64,000 nt of DNA, from positions 33,343 through 97,342 of the forward strand of contig NZ_JASMRU010000001.1 in the NCBI RefSeq assembly GCF_030462585.1. Direction: 5' to 3'. This document shows, piece by piece, positions 47,869-56,141 of the stretch. The DNA is from Pseudomonas sp. CAN1. Lineage in GTDB: Bacteria > Pseudomonadota > Gammaproteobacteria > Pseudomonadales > Pseudomonadaceae. Both the position numbers and the translations under genes were made by a program. Positions within the stretch are counted from its first letter, which is position 1; each line of letters opens with the position of its first letter. The notes beneath the pieces are model-generated. The model was not told where the DNA came from. It ran no database searches and saw nothing but the letters and a program-made list of their open reading frames with translations.

Positions 47869-48582
47869 ATGTACTACTGGAACCAGGACAACTTCGAAGG
47901 ACTGGAACGGCTCGCCGATGAACTGGCGAGCCTTCCCGGCCTGCAGGCGCTGGCGGACTACGCCCGCGCCCGCAGCCGAGGCCTGCGCCGCGAGGCGTTC
48001 GCCGCCCTCGAAATCTTCCTGCGCAATGCTCCTGTTCCGAACACCCCGCCCGCCCGCGAACTGGCCCTGCAGATAGTCGAACTGCACGCCCAGACCCGCG
48101 AAGCCCACCAGTTCCTCGCCCAGCCGCTGCTTGCGCGCTTCCTGTTGCCGACGCTGCGCGCCTGGATCGACAGCGAGCCGGAGGCCCATGCACCGCTGCG
48201 CTGGCTGGGGCTGCTGGAGAACGATGGCGACCTGCTGCGCCGGGCACTGGCGGCCTGTGCGGAAGATGTCGCGGTGCGCTACCGGCTGATCGGTTTCGCC
48301 CTGGGCGCCGCGGATTACGCCATGCACCATCTGGACGAAGGCTTCTTCATCGGCGAGCCGGCCGAGGCGCGCGAAGCACTCGACCTCGCGACTCGACTGA
48401 TCAGCGAAGCTCCCAACGCCAACCCGTTCGCCCGACAAGCCGAGGAAGGCGCGCAGCTGTCAGCGATGCTGGACGACTGGCAGCACTACTCGGCACAGCC
48501 CGAAGGCACTTTCGTCGACTGGTGCAGCGCACGCCAGCGCCCTTACGCCTGGGCGCAGAAGTACTACTACGACCCGTCCTGA
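47869..48582 (+). CDS. Conserved hypothetical protein downstream of argH
   Basis: 237 residues, not assigned to a known domain. It starts MYYWNQDNFEGLERLADELA and is helical, with many Leu, Ala and Arg, resembling a TPR/HEAT-type repeat protein. ...EALDLATRLISEAPNANPFA and the end CSARQRPYAWAQKYYYDPS are distinctive. No signal peptide or membrane segment is seen, so it is likely cytoplasmic. It is probably co-transcribed with argH, 12 bases upstream, and converges on the HDOD gene four bases away. Confidence 0.8.
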   Translation: MYYWNQDNFEGLERLADELASLPGLQALADYARARSRGLRREAFAALEIFLRNAPVPNTPPARELALQIVELHAQTREAHQFLAQPLLARFLLPTLRAWIDSEPEAHAPLRWLGLLENDGDLLRRALAACAEDVAVRYRLIGFALGAADYAMHHLDEGFFIGEPAEAREALDLATRLISEAPNANPFARQAEEGAQLSAMLDDWQHYSAQPEGTFVDWCSARQRPYAWAQKYYYDPS

Positions 48583-48586
48583 CCCG

Positions 48587-49783
48587 TCAGCTGCGCCCGA
48601 GGTAACCCAGCTGCGCCGGCGTCAGCCGCAGCATGCGGGCGGCCTTGTGTTCGGCCAGACCAGGCAGCTGATCTTCCGGCAGACGCGCCGCACTGGAGGC
48701 CAGATTGACGATCAGTGCCTCGCGGCTGAACACGCCGTTATCGATGGCGTAGGCCGCCGCGATCAGGTTGCGCAGCTCCAGCGGCAGGCGCCAGCGGGTG
48801 CGCAGCGCGGAGCCGAAGCTGGCGCCGTGCTGCTTCAGCGCCTTGTCCACTTCCGCCTCGTCCAGTGCCCCGCCAGCGCTGTGCCAGTCCTGCAGGCTGC
48901 GCAGCAACGCCAGGTCACCCAGGCAGTGCAGCAGGCCGGCGGTGAAGCAGCGGTCGGCGTCGGCGTCCAGCGACTCGGCCAGGGCGAAGGCGGCGTCGGC
49001 GGTATGTCGGGATAGCTCCCAGAAGCGCTCGGCGCGCTCCTTGAGCAGCGGATCGTTGAGGGTTGCGGCGCGCTGCAACGCCACCGCCAGCATCAGGTTC
49101 AACGCCTGCGCCACGCCCAGGCGCGACAGCGCTTGCATCAGCGTCTGGCAGGGCATGCCGACATGCCGCGCGGCGCTGTTGGCGGCGGAGATCAGGCAGG
49201 CGGTGATCTGCGGATCGTGGCCGAACTCCTGTTCGAGCATCTCCAGGTTGATGTCGCTCGCCTCCATGCAACGGCTCACCGCGGCGCCGACCTCGCCCAT
49301 CAGCGGCGCGCCTTCAGTGGCATCGCGTTCGGTCTGCAGGAAGCGCTCCAGCGACAGGCTCTGCTCCAGGGTCGGCAGTTCGCAGACGATGTTTTCCCCC
49401 GGCGCCAGCAGCAGCGAACGCAGGCGTTCGCGCAGGTTCTCGGCGTTGAATGGCTTGACCAGGTAAGCAGTGGGCGCCAGCGGCAGGGCAGCGCGCACGC
49501 TGGCAGCGTCGGCCTTGGAGCTGATCAGGATGAAGGGCTGGGCAACCGGCCCACGGCGGCGCATGCGCACATGGCGCAGCAGCTCCAGGCCGTCGCTGCC
49601 AGGCAGCTCGCGCTCGGCGAGGATCAGGGCGAAGGGGTGCCGGCGACAGGCCTCGATGGCCGCCAAGCCGTCTTCGCAGAATTCGACGGCGGCGTCGCAA
49701 CGGACGCTCAGCACCAACTGGCCGAGCAGCTCACGGCTCCAGGGATCGCTGGCAGCCACCAGCACGCCGGGAGAAAGGCTCAT
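48587..49783 (-). CDS. HDOD-domain protein with a degenerate receiver domain
   Basis: 398 residues. The N-terminal 120 residues have the fold pattern of a response-regulator receiver, with the conserved lysine in AYLVKPFNAENL (K110). The phosphoacceptor aspartate is replaced by glutamate in LILAERELPGSDG (E57), and only one of the two acidic residues near the start (SDPW) remains. An HDOD domain follows (about 160-370) with ISAANSAARH and AGLLHCLGDLALLRSL. HDOD proteins act in signalling and surface behaviour without HD hydrolase activity. It converges on the gene after argH. Confidence 0.85.
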   Translation of the reverse strand: MSLSPGVLVAASDPWSRELLGQLVLSVRCDAAVEFCEDGLAAIEACRRHPFALILAERELPGSDGLELLRHVRMRRRGPVAQPFILISSKADAASVRAALPLAPTAYLVKPFNAENLRERLRSLLLAPGENIVCELPTLEQSLSLERFLQTERDATEGAPLMGEVGAAVSRCMEASDINLEMLEQEFGHDPQITACLISAANSAARHVGMPCQTLMQALSRLGVAQALNLMLAVALQRAATLNDPLLKERAERFWELSRHTADAAFALAESLDADADRCFTAGLLHCLGDLALLRSLQDWHSAGGALDEAEVDKALKQHGASFGSALRTRWRLPLELRNLIAAAYAIDNGVFSREALIVNLASSAARLPEDQLPGLAEHKAARMLRLTPAQLGYLGRS

Positions 49784-50000
49784 GGGTCACACCTCGTTCG
49801 GGACGGACGCCGTCGCGGGGCGGGAACAACCGATCCAGAGCGCTTCCTGCTGAATGCCCGGTCCTTCGGATGCCGCCGGCCAACGGCCTTCGGATACTGC
49901 GCAGCGTAGTCCAAAGCCCACGAGCTTTCCCATGCTCGCCATCAAATTCGGCGGACATTTCTTACAAAACGAGTGCGAAGAAAATACGCCGGACAAAAAG

Positions 50001-50023
50001 AAAGGCCCGCTTGCGCGGGCCTT
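50001..50023 (-). terminator. gabT terminator
   Basis: AAAGGCCCGC / GCGGGCCTTT hairpin 28 bases past the gabT stop codon. Confidence 0.85.
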
Positions 50024-50050
50024 TCATCGAACGGGTTAGAGCAACGAGGC

Positions 50051-51331
50051 TCAGGCCAGTTCGTCGAAGCACTCAGCCAGGATGGCCAGGCCTTTTTCCA
50101 GCTGCGCGTCAGGGATGGTGACGGGCATCAGGAAGCGGATCACGTTGTAGTAGGTACCGCAGGAGAGCAGGATCAGACCTTTCTCACGGGCACGAACCAC
50201 GATCTTGCTGACCAGTTCAGCGGCCGGCTTGTTGTGATCGCCGCCTTCGAACAGCTCGATGGCGATCATCGAACCCAGGCCACGAACGTCGCCGATGACC
50301 TTGTGCTTGGCCTGGATGTCGCGCAGACCAGCCTTCAGGCTCTCGCCAACGGCTTGCGAACGCTCCAGCAGCTTCTCTTCGTCGAACACTTTCAGCACGG
50401 CCAGGGCCGCGGCGCAAGCGATCGGGCTACCGGCGTAGGTACCGCCCAGGCCGCCGGGAGCGATGGCGTCCATGATTTCGGCTTTACCGGAAACGCCGGA
50501 GATCGGGAAACCACCGCCAACGGACTTGGCGAAGGTGGTCAGGTCCGGAACGATGCCCAGTTGCTCGGTGGCGAAGAAGGTGCCGGTACGGCCAGCGCCG
50601 GTCTGTACTTCGTCAGCGATCAGCAGGATGCCGTGCTCGTCGCACAGGGCGCGCAGGCGCTGCATGAAGGCCTTGGAGTTGACGTAGAAGCCACCTTCGC
50701 CCTGAACCGGCTCGATGATGATGGCAGCGATGTCACGCGGCTGGGCGTCGTTCTTGAAGATGCGCTCGATGCTGGCGATCGACTCGTCTTCGCTCACGCC
50801 GTGCAGTTCGCACGGAGCCAGGGCGCGGAAGATGCCGCCCGGCATCAGGCCCATGCCAGCGGAGTACGGAACGACCTTGCCGGTCAGGCCCAGGGTCATC
50901 ATGGTACGGCCGTGGTAGGCGCCGGTGAAGGCGATCACGCCAGCGCGGCCGGTGGCGGCACGGGCGATCTTGACGGCGTTTTCAACGGCTTCGGAGCCGG
51001 AGGTGACCAGCAGGGTCTTCTTCGGGAAGTTGCCCGGAACGCGCTTGGCGATTTCTTCGGCCAGCTCGATGTAGGGCTCGTACGCCAGCACCTGGAAGCA
51101 GGTGTGGGTCAGCTTGGTCAGCTGTTCCTGAACGGCGGCAACCACTTTCGGGTGCAGGTGGCCGGTGTTCAGTACGGCGATGCCGCCAGCGAAGTCGATG
51201 TATTCACGACCTTCGACGTCCCACACGGTGGAGTTCTCGGCGCGCTCGGCGACGACCGGGTGGATCTGGCCTACACCGCGCGGTACGGCGGCCTGACGAC
51301 GTTGCAGCAGGGATTCGTTGGTTTTGCTCAT
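50051..51331 (-). CDS. gabT: 4-aminobutyrate aminotransferase
   Basis: 426 residues, class-III PLP aminotransferase. Conserved parts are TSGSEAVENAVKIARAATGR, AYHGRTMMTLGLTGKV, the PLP-binding ADEVQTGAGRTGTFFA, and the Schiff-base lysine in TTFAKSVGGGFPISG. It moves the amino group of GABA to 2-oxoglutarate, giving succinate semialdehyde, and may also use 5-aminovalerate. It follows gabD by 201 bases in the same direction, which leaves room for an internal promoter. Confidence 0.96.
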   Translation of the reverse strand: MSKTNESLLQRRQAAVPRGVGQIHPVVAERAENSTVWDVEGREYIDFAGGIAVLNTGHLHPKVVAAVQEQLTKLTHTCFQVLAYEPYIELAEEIAKRVPGNFPKKTLLVTSGSEAVENAVKIARAATGRAGVIAFTGAYHGRTMMTLGLTGKVVPYSAGMGLMPGGIFRALAPCELHGVSEDESIASIERIFKNDAQPRDIAAIIIEPVQGEGGFYVNSKAFMQRLRALCDEHGILLIADEVQTGAGRTGTFFATEQLGIVPDLTTFAKSVGGGFPISGVSGKAEIMDAIAPGGLGGTYAGSPIACAAALAVLKVFDEEKLLERSQAVGESLKAGLRDIQAKHKVIGDVRGLGSMIAIELFEGGDHNKPAAELVSKIVVRAREKGLILLSCGTYYNVIRFLMPVTIPDAQLEKGLAILAECFDELA

Positions 51332-51532
51332 AGCTTCCTCAGTGGCCGCTCATCGGGCGACCGGATCAAAGGATGAAAGCGGGGAGAAGCCACACACGAC
51401 AGCATACGATGATCGACTGTCGTGGCACTTGCGGCCCGCCGGACGGGTTGTCCGGTGCTACCACCGGAAAACGCCGACGCGAGGGTGGCTGTCAGCTCTT
51501 GCCTGCCACCCCGCGCCCACGGAAAGAACGGA

Positions 51533-52984
51533 TCAGATACCGCCGAGGCAGAGGTATTTGACTTCGAGGTAGTCCTCGATGCCGTACTTCGAACCTTCAC
51601 GGCCCAGGCCCGAGGCCTTGATGCCGCCGAACGGCGCGACTTCGTTGGAGATCAGGCCAGTGTTGATACCCACCATGCCGTATTCCAGCTGCTCGGCCAC
51701 GCGGAATACGCGGGCCAGGTCGCGGGCGTAGAAGTAGGAAGCCAGGCCGAACTCGGTGTCGTTGGACATGGCGATGACTTCGGCCTCGTCTTTGAAGCGG
51801 AACACCGGCGCCAGCGGGCCGAAGGTTTCGTCCTTGGACACCAGGGCGGACTTCGGTACGTCGACCAGGATGGTCGGCTCGAAGAAGGTGCCACCCAGGG
51901 CGTGCGGCTTGCCGCCGGTGAGAACCTTGGCGCCCTTGGAAACAGCGTCGGCGATGTGCTCTTCGACCTTGGCCACGGCCTTGGAATCGATCAGCGGGCC
52001 GGTGGTGATGCCCTGCTCCAGGCCGTTGCCGATGTTCAGCTTGGCCACGGCGACCTTCAGCTTCTCGACGAAGGCGTCGTACACGCCGTCCTGTACGTAC
52101 AGGCGGTTGGCGCAGACGCAGGTCTGGCCGTTGTTGCGGTACTTGGAGATCAGCGCGCCTTCGACGGCGGCGTCCAGGTCGGCATCGTCGAAGACGATGA
52201 ACGGAGCGTTGCCGCCCAGTTCCAGGGACACTTTCTTGATGTCCTTGGCGCATTCGGCCATCAGCTGGCGACCGATCTCGGTGGAGCCGGTGAAGGTCAG
52301 CTTGCGCACGATCGGGTTGCTGGTCAGCTCACCGCCGACTTCGCCGGCGCTGCCGGTGACGACGCTGAACACACCCTTCGGAATGCCGGCGCGCTCTGCC
52401 AGTTCGGCCAGGGCCAGGGCGGAGTACGGGGTCTGCGAAGCGGGCTTGAGCACCATGGTGCAGCCAGCGGCCAGGGCCGGGCCGGCTTTGCGGGTGATCA
52501 TCGCGGAAGGGAAGTTCCACGGGGTGATGGCCGCGGTCACGCCGATCGGCTGCTTGATCACGATGATGCGCTTGTCGGGCTGGTGGCCCGGAATGGTGTC
52601 GCCGTAGATGCGCTTGGCTTCTTCGCCGAACCACTCGAGGAAGGAGGCGGCGTAGGCGATCTCGCCCTTGGCTTCGGCCAGCGGCTTACCCTGCTCGATG
52701 GTCATAAGGCGAGCCAGGTCGTCCTGGTTGGCGATCATCAGGTCGAACCACTTGCGCAGCTTGTTGGCGCGTTCCTTGGCGGTCAGCGCACGCCAGGCCG
52801 GCAGGGCCTTGTCGGCAGCTTCGATGGCGCGACGGGTTTCGTCGGCACCCATCTTCGGCACGGTGCCGATGATCTCGTTGGTAGCCGGGTTGTTCACGTT
52901 GATGGTCTTGCCGTTGTCGGCGTCGACCCAGGAACCGTCAATGTAAGCCTGTTGGCGGAACAGCTTGGCATCATTGAGTTGCAT
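51533..52984 (-). CDS. gabD: Succinate-semialdehyde dehydrogenase (NADP+-type)
   Basis: 483 residues of the aldehyde dehydrogenase superfamily. The catalytic glutamate is in KVSLELGGNAPFIVFDDADL and the cysteine in NNGQTCVCANRLYVQDGVYD. The start MQLNDAKLFRQQAYIDGSW has AAAGGAG upstream. With gabT it converts GABA to succinate. It is the promoter-proximal gene of the pair; the same enzyme also acts on glutarate semialdehyde in lysine degradation in pseudomonads. Confidence 0.96.
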   Translation of the reverse strand: MQLNDAKLFRQQAYIDGSWVDADNGKTINVNNPATNEIIGTVPKMGADETRRAIEAADKALPAWRALTAKERANKLRKWFDLMIANQDDLARLMTIEQGKPLAEAKGEIAYAASFLEWFGEEAKRIYGDTIPGHQPDKRIIVIKQPIGVTAAITPWNFPSAMITRKAGPALAAGCTMVLKPASQTPYSALALAELAERAGIPKGVFSVVTGSAGEVGGELTSNPIVRKLTFTGSTEIGRQLMAECAKDIKKVSLELGGNAPFIVFDDADLDAAVEGALISKYRNNGQTCVCANRLYVQDGVYDAFVEKLKVAVAKLNIGNGLEQGITTGPLIDSKAVAKVEEHIADAVSKGAKVLTGGKPHALGGTFFEPTILVDVPKSALVSKDETFGPLAPVFRFKDEAEVIAMSNDTEFGLASYFYARDLARVFRVAEQLEYGMVGINTGLISNEVAPFGGIKASGLGREGSKYGIEDYLEVKYLCLGGI

Positions 52985-53424
52985 GACCTGTCTCCTTTCG
53001 AGGAAAGCCTGTGGACGGCGGGTCTGACACGAGCCCCGCCTGCCTTGTTGTCTGGATGGGAGAGACCGTGGTCTCTGCCGTTCATTCGCTCCGGCCGATC
53101 AGTATCGACGCTGGAGGCGAATGTCGCCCTGCAAATGGGGCGACGCCCGGCGAACGGCTCTTAGTTCGCTCGGCATGCGGACACGAAAAAACGCAGGCCG
53201 GGGTCATTGCCCGGTCTGGTTGAACTCGTTCACGCACAGATTCCCGGGCTCGGCCCAGGAGTACGACTGCCCTACAACCTTCCGGTACGCTGATCGACGG
53301 AAGCCGCACGGAGACCTGTCACAAGGGACATGCGGTGGGTGCAACGGAAGACTGTCATCCCGCAGGCTGATGGCCGGCTGGTGTGATGCCAATGCTCCGG
53401 TCTCCTGTTGTTGTGATGGGGAGG

Positions 53425-53442
53425 CGTTTGAAATCTCAAACG
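53425..53442. promoter_or_regulatory. Perfect 18-base inverted repeat, possible operator
   Basis: CGTTTGA-AATC-TCAAACG. Both halves match exactly. It is 441 bases before gabD and 200 before the tRNA. The length and symmetry fit a dimeric repressor site, but no factor can be named. Confidence 0.4.
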
Positions 53443-53581
53443 AATCCTAGGGCCCTCGACTGCAAAGGGCAATAGCTTGTTCGACAAAACCCACGAAGGT
53501 ATCCGCCAGCAACTGGTTTTCGGTGGTTTTCTACCGACAAGCGGCTGTTTTCGTTCGATATCATGAACGAGCGTACCCGCA

Positions 53582-53611
53582 TTGGACGCCCGCACGGGAG
53601 ATGAGTATGAT
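53582..53611 (+). promoter_or_regulatory. tRNA-Arg promoter
   Basis: TTGGAC (53582-53587) and TATGAT (53606-53611) separated by 18 bases. The following stretch is G+C-rich, like the discriminators of stable-RNA promoters. It ends about 30 bases before the tRNA. Confidence 0.65.
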
Positions 53612-53641
53612 TGCCGCCTGCCGCGCCAGCCGCGGCATTAC

Positions 53642-53718
53642 GCACCAGTAGCTCAGCTGGATAGAGTACTGCCCTCCGAAGGCAGGGGTCGTGGGTTCGA
53701 ATCCCGCCTGGTGCGCCA
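53642..53718 (+). tRNA. tRNA-Arg (anticodon CCG)
   Basis: 77 bases forming a full cloverleaf. The acceptor stem is GCACCAG/CTGGTGC and the D-arm GCTC...GAGT. The anticodon stem CTGCC/GGCAG has loop CTCCGAA, giving anticodon CCG (codon CGG). The T-arm is GTGGG-TTCGAAT-CCCGC and CCA is encoded. The discriminator base is G. tRNA genes are frequent integration sites, but no integrase or repeated 3' end is seen nearby. Confidence 0.97.
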
Positions 53719-53763
53719 TCTTCCGTTTCGCGACTGCCGCCGGCAGCCGGCGAAACCACCCGA

Positions 53764-53786
53764 AAAGCCCGCCTTGAGCGGGCTTT
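53764..53786 (+). terminator. tRNA-Arg terminator
   Basis: AAAGCCCGC / GCGGGCTTT hairpin with a short T-rich tail, 45 bases after the tRNA. Confidence 0.85.
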
Positions 53787-53897
53787 CCTGTTTCTGGCGG
53801 CAAGGGATGCTGGCGCCCTCGACGCCCTGCGATTCCGCTTCGCCAGCAGAGGCTGTATAAGCCTTGCGCCATCGCGCGAGAAAAGGACTCACCGCCC

Positions 53898-54491
53898 ATG
53901 TTTCGGCTTCTTCTGCCGGCCCTGCTCCTGGCCCTTGCCGGCTGCACCACCAAGCCTCCGGCGAACCCGGAAAACCTCTGCGAGATCTTCCGCGAGAAGC
54001 CGAAATGGCACGAAGCGGCGCTGCAGGTGCAGAAGCGCTGGGGCGGGACCGTCCAGGTGCCGATGGCGATGATGTACCAGGAGTCTTCCTTCCGCCACGA
54101 CGCCCTGCCGCCGCGCTACTACTTCCTCGGCTTCATCCCCTGGGGCCGGGTCAGCTCCGCCTACGGCTATGCACAGGCCAAGGACGAGACCTGGGCCGAC
54201 TACAAGAAGGAAGCGGGAAGCTGGGGCGCCGATCGCGACGACTTCGCCGACGCGCTGGACTTCATGGGCTGGTACATGAACAAGAGCTACAGCGTGAACG
54301 GCGTGTCCAAGTGGGACGCCTACGGCCAGTACCTGAACTACCACGAGGGCTGGGGCGGTTATCGCCAGCGCAGCTACGACGCCAAGCCGTGGCTGAAGAC
54401 CGTGTCGCAGAAGGTCCAGGCCCGCGCCTACCTGTACGGCGCGCAGTACAAGAGCTGCCAGCAGGAACTGTCGGGCGGCGGCTGGTTCTAG
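53898..54491 (+). CDS. Lytic transglycosylase-like lipoprotein (SLT superfamily)
   Basis: 197 residues with a lipoprotein signal: LLALAGC places the lipidated cysteine at C16. QESSF (E62) matches the catalytic ES motif of soluble lytic transglycosylases. WGRVSSAYGYAQAKDETW is the next conserved region, equivalent to their GxAQ motif. It probably cleaves peptidoglycan at the outer membrane's inner face; activity is inferred. It follows the tRNA and converges on another lipoprotein gene. Confidence 0.82.
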   Translation: MFRLLLPALLLALAGCTTKPPANPENLCEIFREKPKWHEAALQVQKRWGGTVQVPMAMMYQESSFRHDALPPRYYFLGFIPWGRVSSAYGYAQAKDETWADYKKEAGSWGADRDDFADALDFMGWYMNKSYSVNGVSKWDAYGQYLNYHEGWGGYRQRSYDAKPWLKTVSQKVQARAYLYGAQYKSCQQELSGGGWF

Positions 54492-54524
54492 CCGCCGACC
54501 ATCACCTCATGGCACGGGGCGAAT

Positions 54525-55250
54525 TCAGCGCCCCATGATCCGCCGGTACTCGTCGCGGTATTCCTCGTACGGCAGGTTGCGCCGCTGCAGTTCCATCAGT
54601 TGCTGTTCCTGGGTCAGCGGGCGCGAGACGTGGGCGACGGTTTCCGCCGCGGTGGGCGCGACCGGCTGCGGCACGGCTTCCGGCGGTTGCACCGGCGTGG
54701 TGGCCGGGCGCGGCAGCGGCTGGCTGGTGCCGGGGCGAGCGACCAGCAGGGCGCCGGTGATCTCGTCGACTATCTGCTCGGACACGGCGTCCACCTCGGA
54801 CGAGCCCATGGAGCTGAACAGGTCGCCATCGGCCTCGCTGTCGTAGCGGCGCGAGGCGAGCAACTGGCCGGTGAGGCCGTCGTGGTAGCGCACGGTGGAG
54901 GTGATCCACTCCTGGCCATCGCTGCCGGCGCGATTGTTCGCACTGTGGCCCGCGCCAACCTCGATCACCACCAGGGTGGACAGGGTATCGGTGGCGCGCG
55001 GTTCGCCGTCCTGCACGCTGAGCTGGTAATCGGCGGAATCCGCCTCCTCACGCAGCGCCTCGCGCCAGCTGGTCTTCAGCGCATTCCAGCGCGGGTTGGC
55101 GGCCACGCTGGCGTCGGGCTGGAAGTTCACCACCAGGACATGGCGGGTATCGCGGTAGAGAGCGATGGGCGCAGTGCGATCGTCCGTGCGCACGGCCGAG
55201 GAGCAGCCGCAGAGCAGGGTGATGGCCAGGGCGAGAGTGACGTAGCGCAT
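54525..55250 (-). CDS. Hypothetical lipoprotein
   Basis: 241 residues. The signal ITLLCGC gives a lipidated cysteine at C16. The mature part has LVVNFQPDASVAANPRWNAL, LVVIEVGAGHS and an alternating strand pattern of the kind seen in DUF4410-type lipoproteins. A Pro-rich stretch (about 174-205) and a charged C-terminus (EEYRDEYRRIMGR) follow. No enzyme motif is seen. It is convergent with the transglycosylase-like gene. Confidence 0.75.
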   Translation of the reverse strand: MRYVTLALAITLLCGCSSAVRTDDRTAPIALYRDTRHVLVVNFQPDASVAANPRWNALKTSWREALREEADSADYQLSVQDGEPRATDTLSTLVVIEVGAGHSANNRAGSDGQEWITSTVRYHDGLTGQLLASRRYDSEADGDLFSSMGSSEVDAVSEQIVDEITGALLVARPGTSQPLPRPATTPVQPPEAVPQPVAPTAAETVAHVSRPLTQEQQLMELQRRNLPYEEYRDEYRRIMGR

Positions 55251-55319
55251 GGTGCCTTCTCTTTATTGATCTGCCGGCATTCTGCCAGCGCCGGATGACG
55301 CCTGCCTATCGCTTGCGGG

Positions 55320-55514
55320 TCAGTCTTCTTCCCAGTCTTCGCCGTCGTCCAGGCCGGACTGGTATTCCTCGGCGTCCTCGTCATCCTCCTCGTGGTCGCC
55401 GGGCTGGTCCTCGAAGAACGCCGCGTCCTCCTCCAGCAGGCCGTCGAGATCGTCGTCGAGGTCCAGCAGGTGGTCGTGTTCGGGCTCGTGGAGGTCGCGC
55501 TCTTCGTCAGTCAT
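55320..55514 (-). CDS. Hyperacidic 64-residue protein
   Basis: Starts MTDEERDLHEPEHDHLLDLD and ends DDGEDWEED. By my count 33 of 64 residues are Asp or Glu, with one Arg and no Lys. There is no signal peptide or cysteine. The upstream sequence GAAAGACCGGCC before the ATG is a weak ribosome site. It lies between the lipoprotein gene and the divergent CBS-domain gene. No family is recognised. Such charge is found in DNA mimics and ion-binding or intrinsically disordered proteins, but none of these can be claimed. Confidence 0.7.
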   Translation of the reverse strand: MTDEERDLHEPEHDHLLDLDDDLDGLLEEDAAFFEDQPGDHEEDDEDAEEYQSGLDDGEDWEED

Positions 55515-55690
55515 GGCCGGTCTTTCGTGGGGGGAAAAGGAAGCAGGAAGCTGAGTATAAGTCGCCCCAGTGATCGATGGCGCTTTCGGTGCGGCGGACG
55601 CCGCTTTCCGGCCTTGCCGGATTGCGATTCGTCCACGATTCTCTATGGACCACGGGCCTCGCGCCGTGAGACGACGAACAGGGGGTAGGA

Positions 55691-56125
55691 ATGAAGACTG
55701 TGGCTCAGCTGTTGAACGCCAAGGCGGACCAGCAGGTTTACACCATCGCCCCGGACGCGATGGTGATCGATGCATTGCGCCTGATGGCGGACAAGAACCT
55801 CGGTGGCCTGCCGGTGGTGGAAGCCAACCAGTTGGTCGGCTTCTTCAGCGAGCGCGACTATGCCCGCCGCCTGGCGCTCAAGGGTCGCGCCTCGGACGAC
55901 ACCGCCATCCGCGAAGTGATGACCGCACCGGTGATCACCGTGGATACCCACCTCAACGTCGACAAGTGCATGGGCATCATGACCGAGCGCCACCTGCGCC
56001 ACCTGCCGGTGGTGGAGAATGGCGAGCTGCTCGGGCTGCTGTCCATCGGCGACCTGGTGAAGGCCGCCATCGCCGAACAGGCCGAGCTGATCCAGCAACT
56101 GGAACAGTACATCCGCGGCGAGTGA
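55691..56125 (+). CDS. CBS-domain protein
   Basis: 144 residues made of two CBS motifs (about 8-65 and 73-132), starting MKTVAQLLNAKADQQVYTIA. The repeats show ALRLMADKNLGGLPVVEANQ and CMGIMTERHLRHLPVVENGE. Such stand-alone pairs bind adenosine nucleotides and act as energy sensors. AGGA lies four bases upstream of the ATG. It is divergent from the acidic protein gene and convergent with the phosphatase gene. Confidence 0.92.
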   Translation: MKTVAQLLNAKADQQVYTIAPDAMVIDALRLMADKNLGGLPVVEANQLVGFFSERDYARRLALKGRASDDTAIREVMTAPVITVDTHLNVDKCMGIMTERHLRHLPVVENGELLGLLSIGDLVKAAIAEQAELIQQLEQYIRGE

Positions 56126-56141
56126 TCGCCCCGGCGGCCGC

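Larger units (their letters stand above)
52985..53641. other. Long intergenic region between gabD and tRNA-Arg
   Basis: About 650 bases without a convincing gene. The left end is the gabD leader. The middle (53200-53560) is less G+C-rich and holds a perfect 7-4-7 inverted repeat at 53425-53442. The right end carries the tRNA promoter. Short open frames occur on both strands, but none has a recognisable domain. Confidence 0.6.

Noticed and set aside
53642-53718. tRNA-Arg as an attachment site of an integrated element
   Set aside because: No integrase, no repeat of the tRNA 3' end and no foreign gene block follow; the downstream genes look chromosomal.
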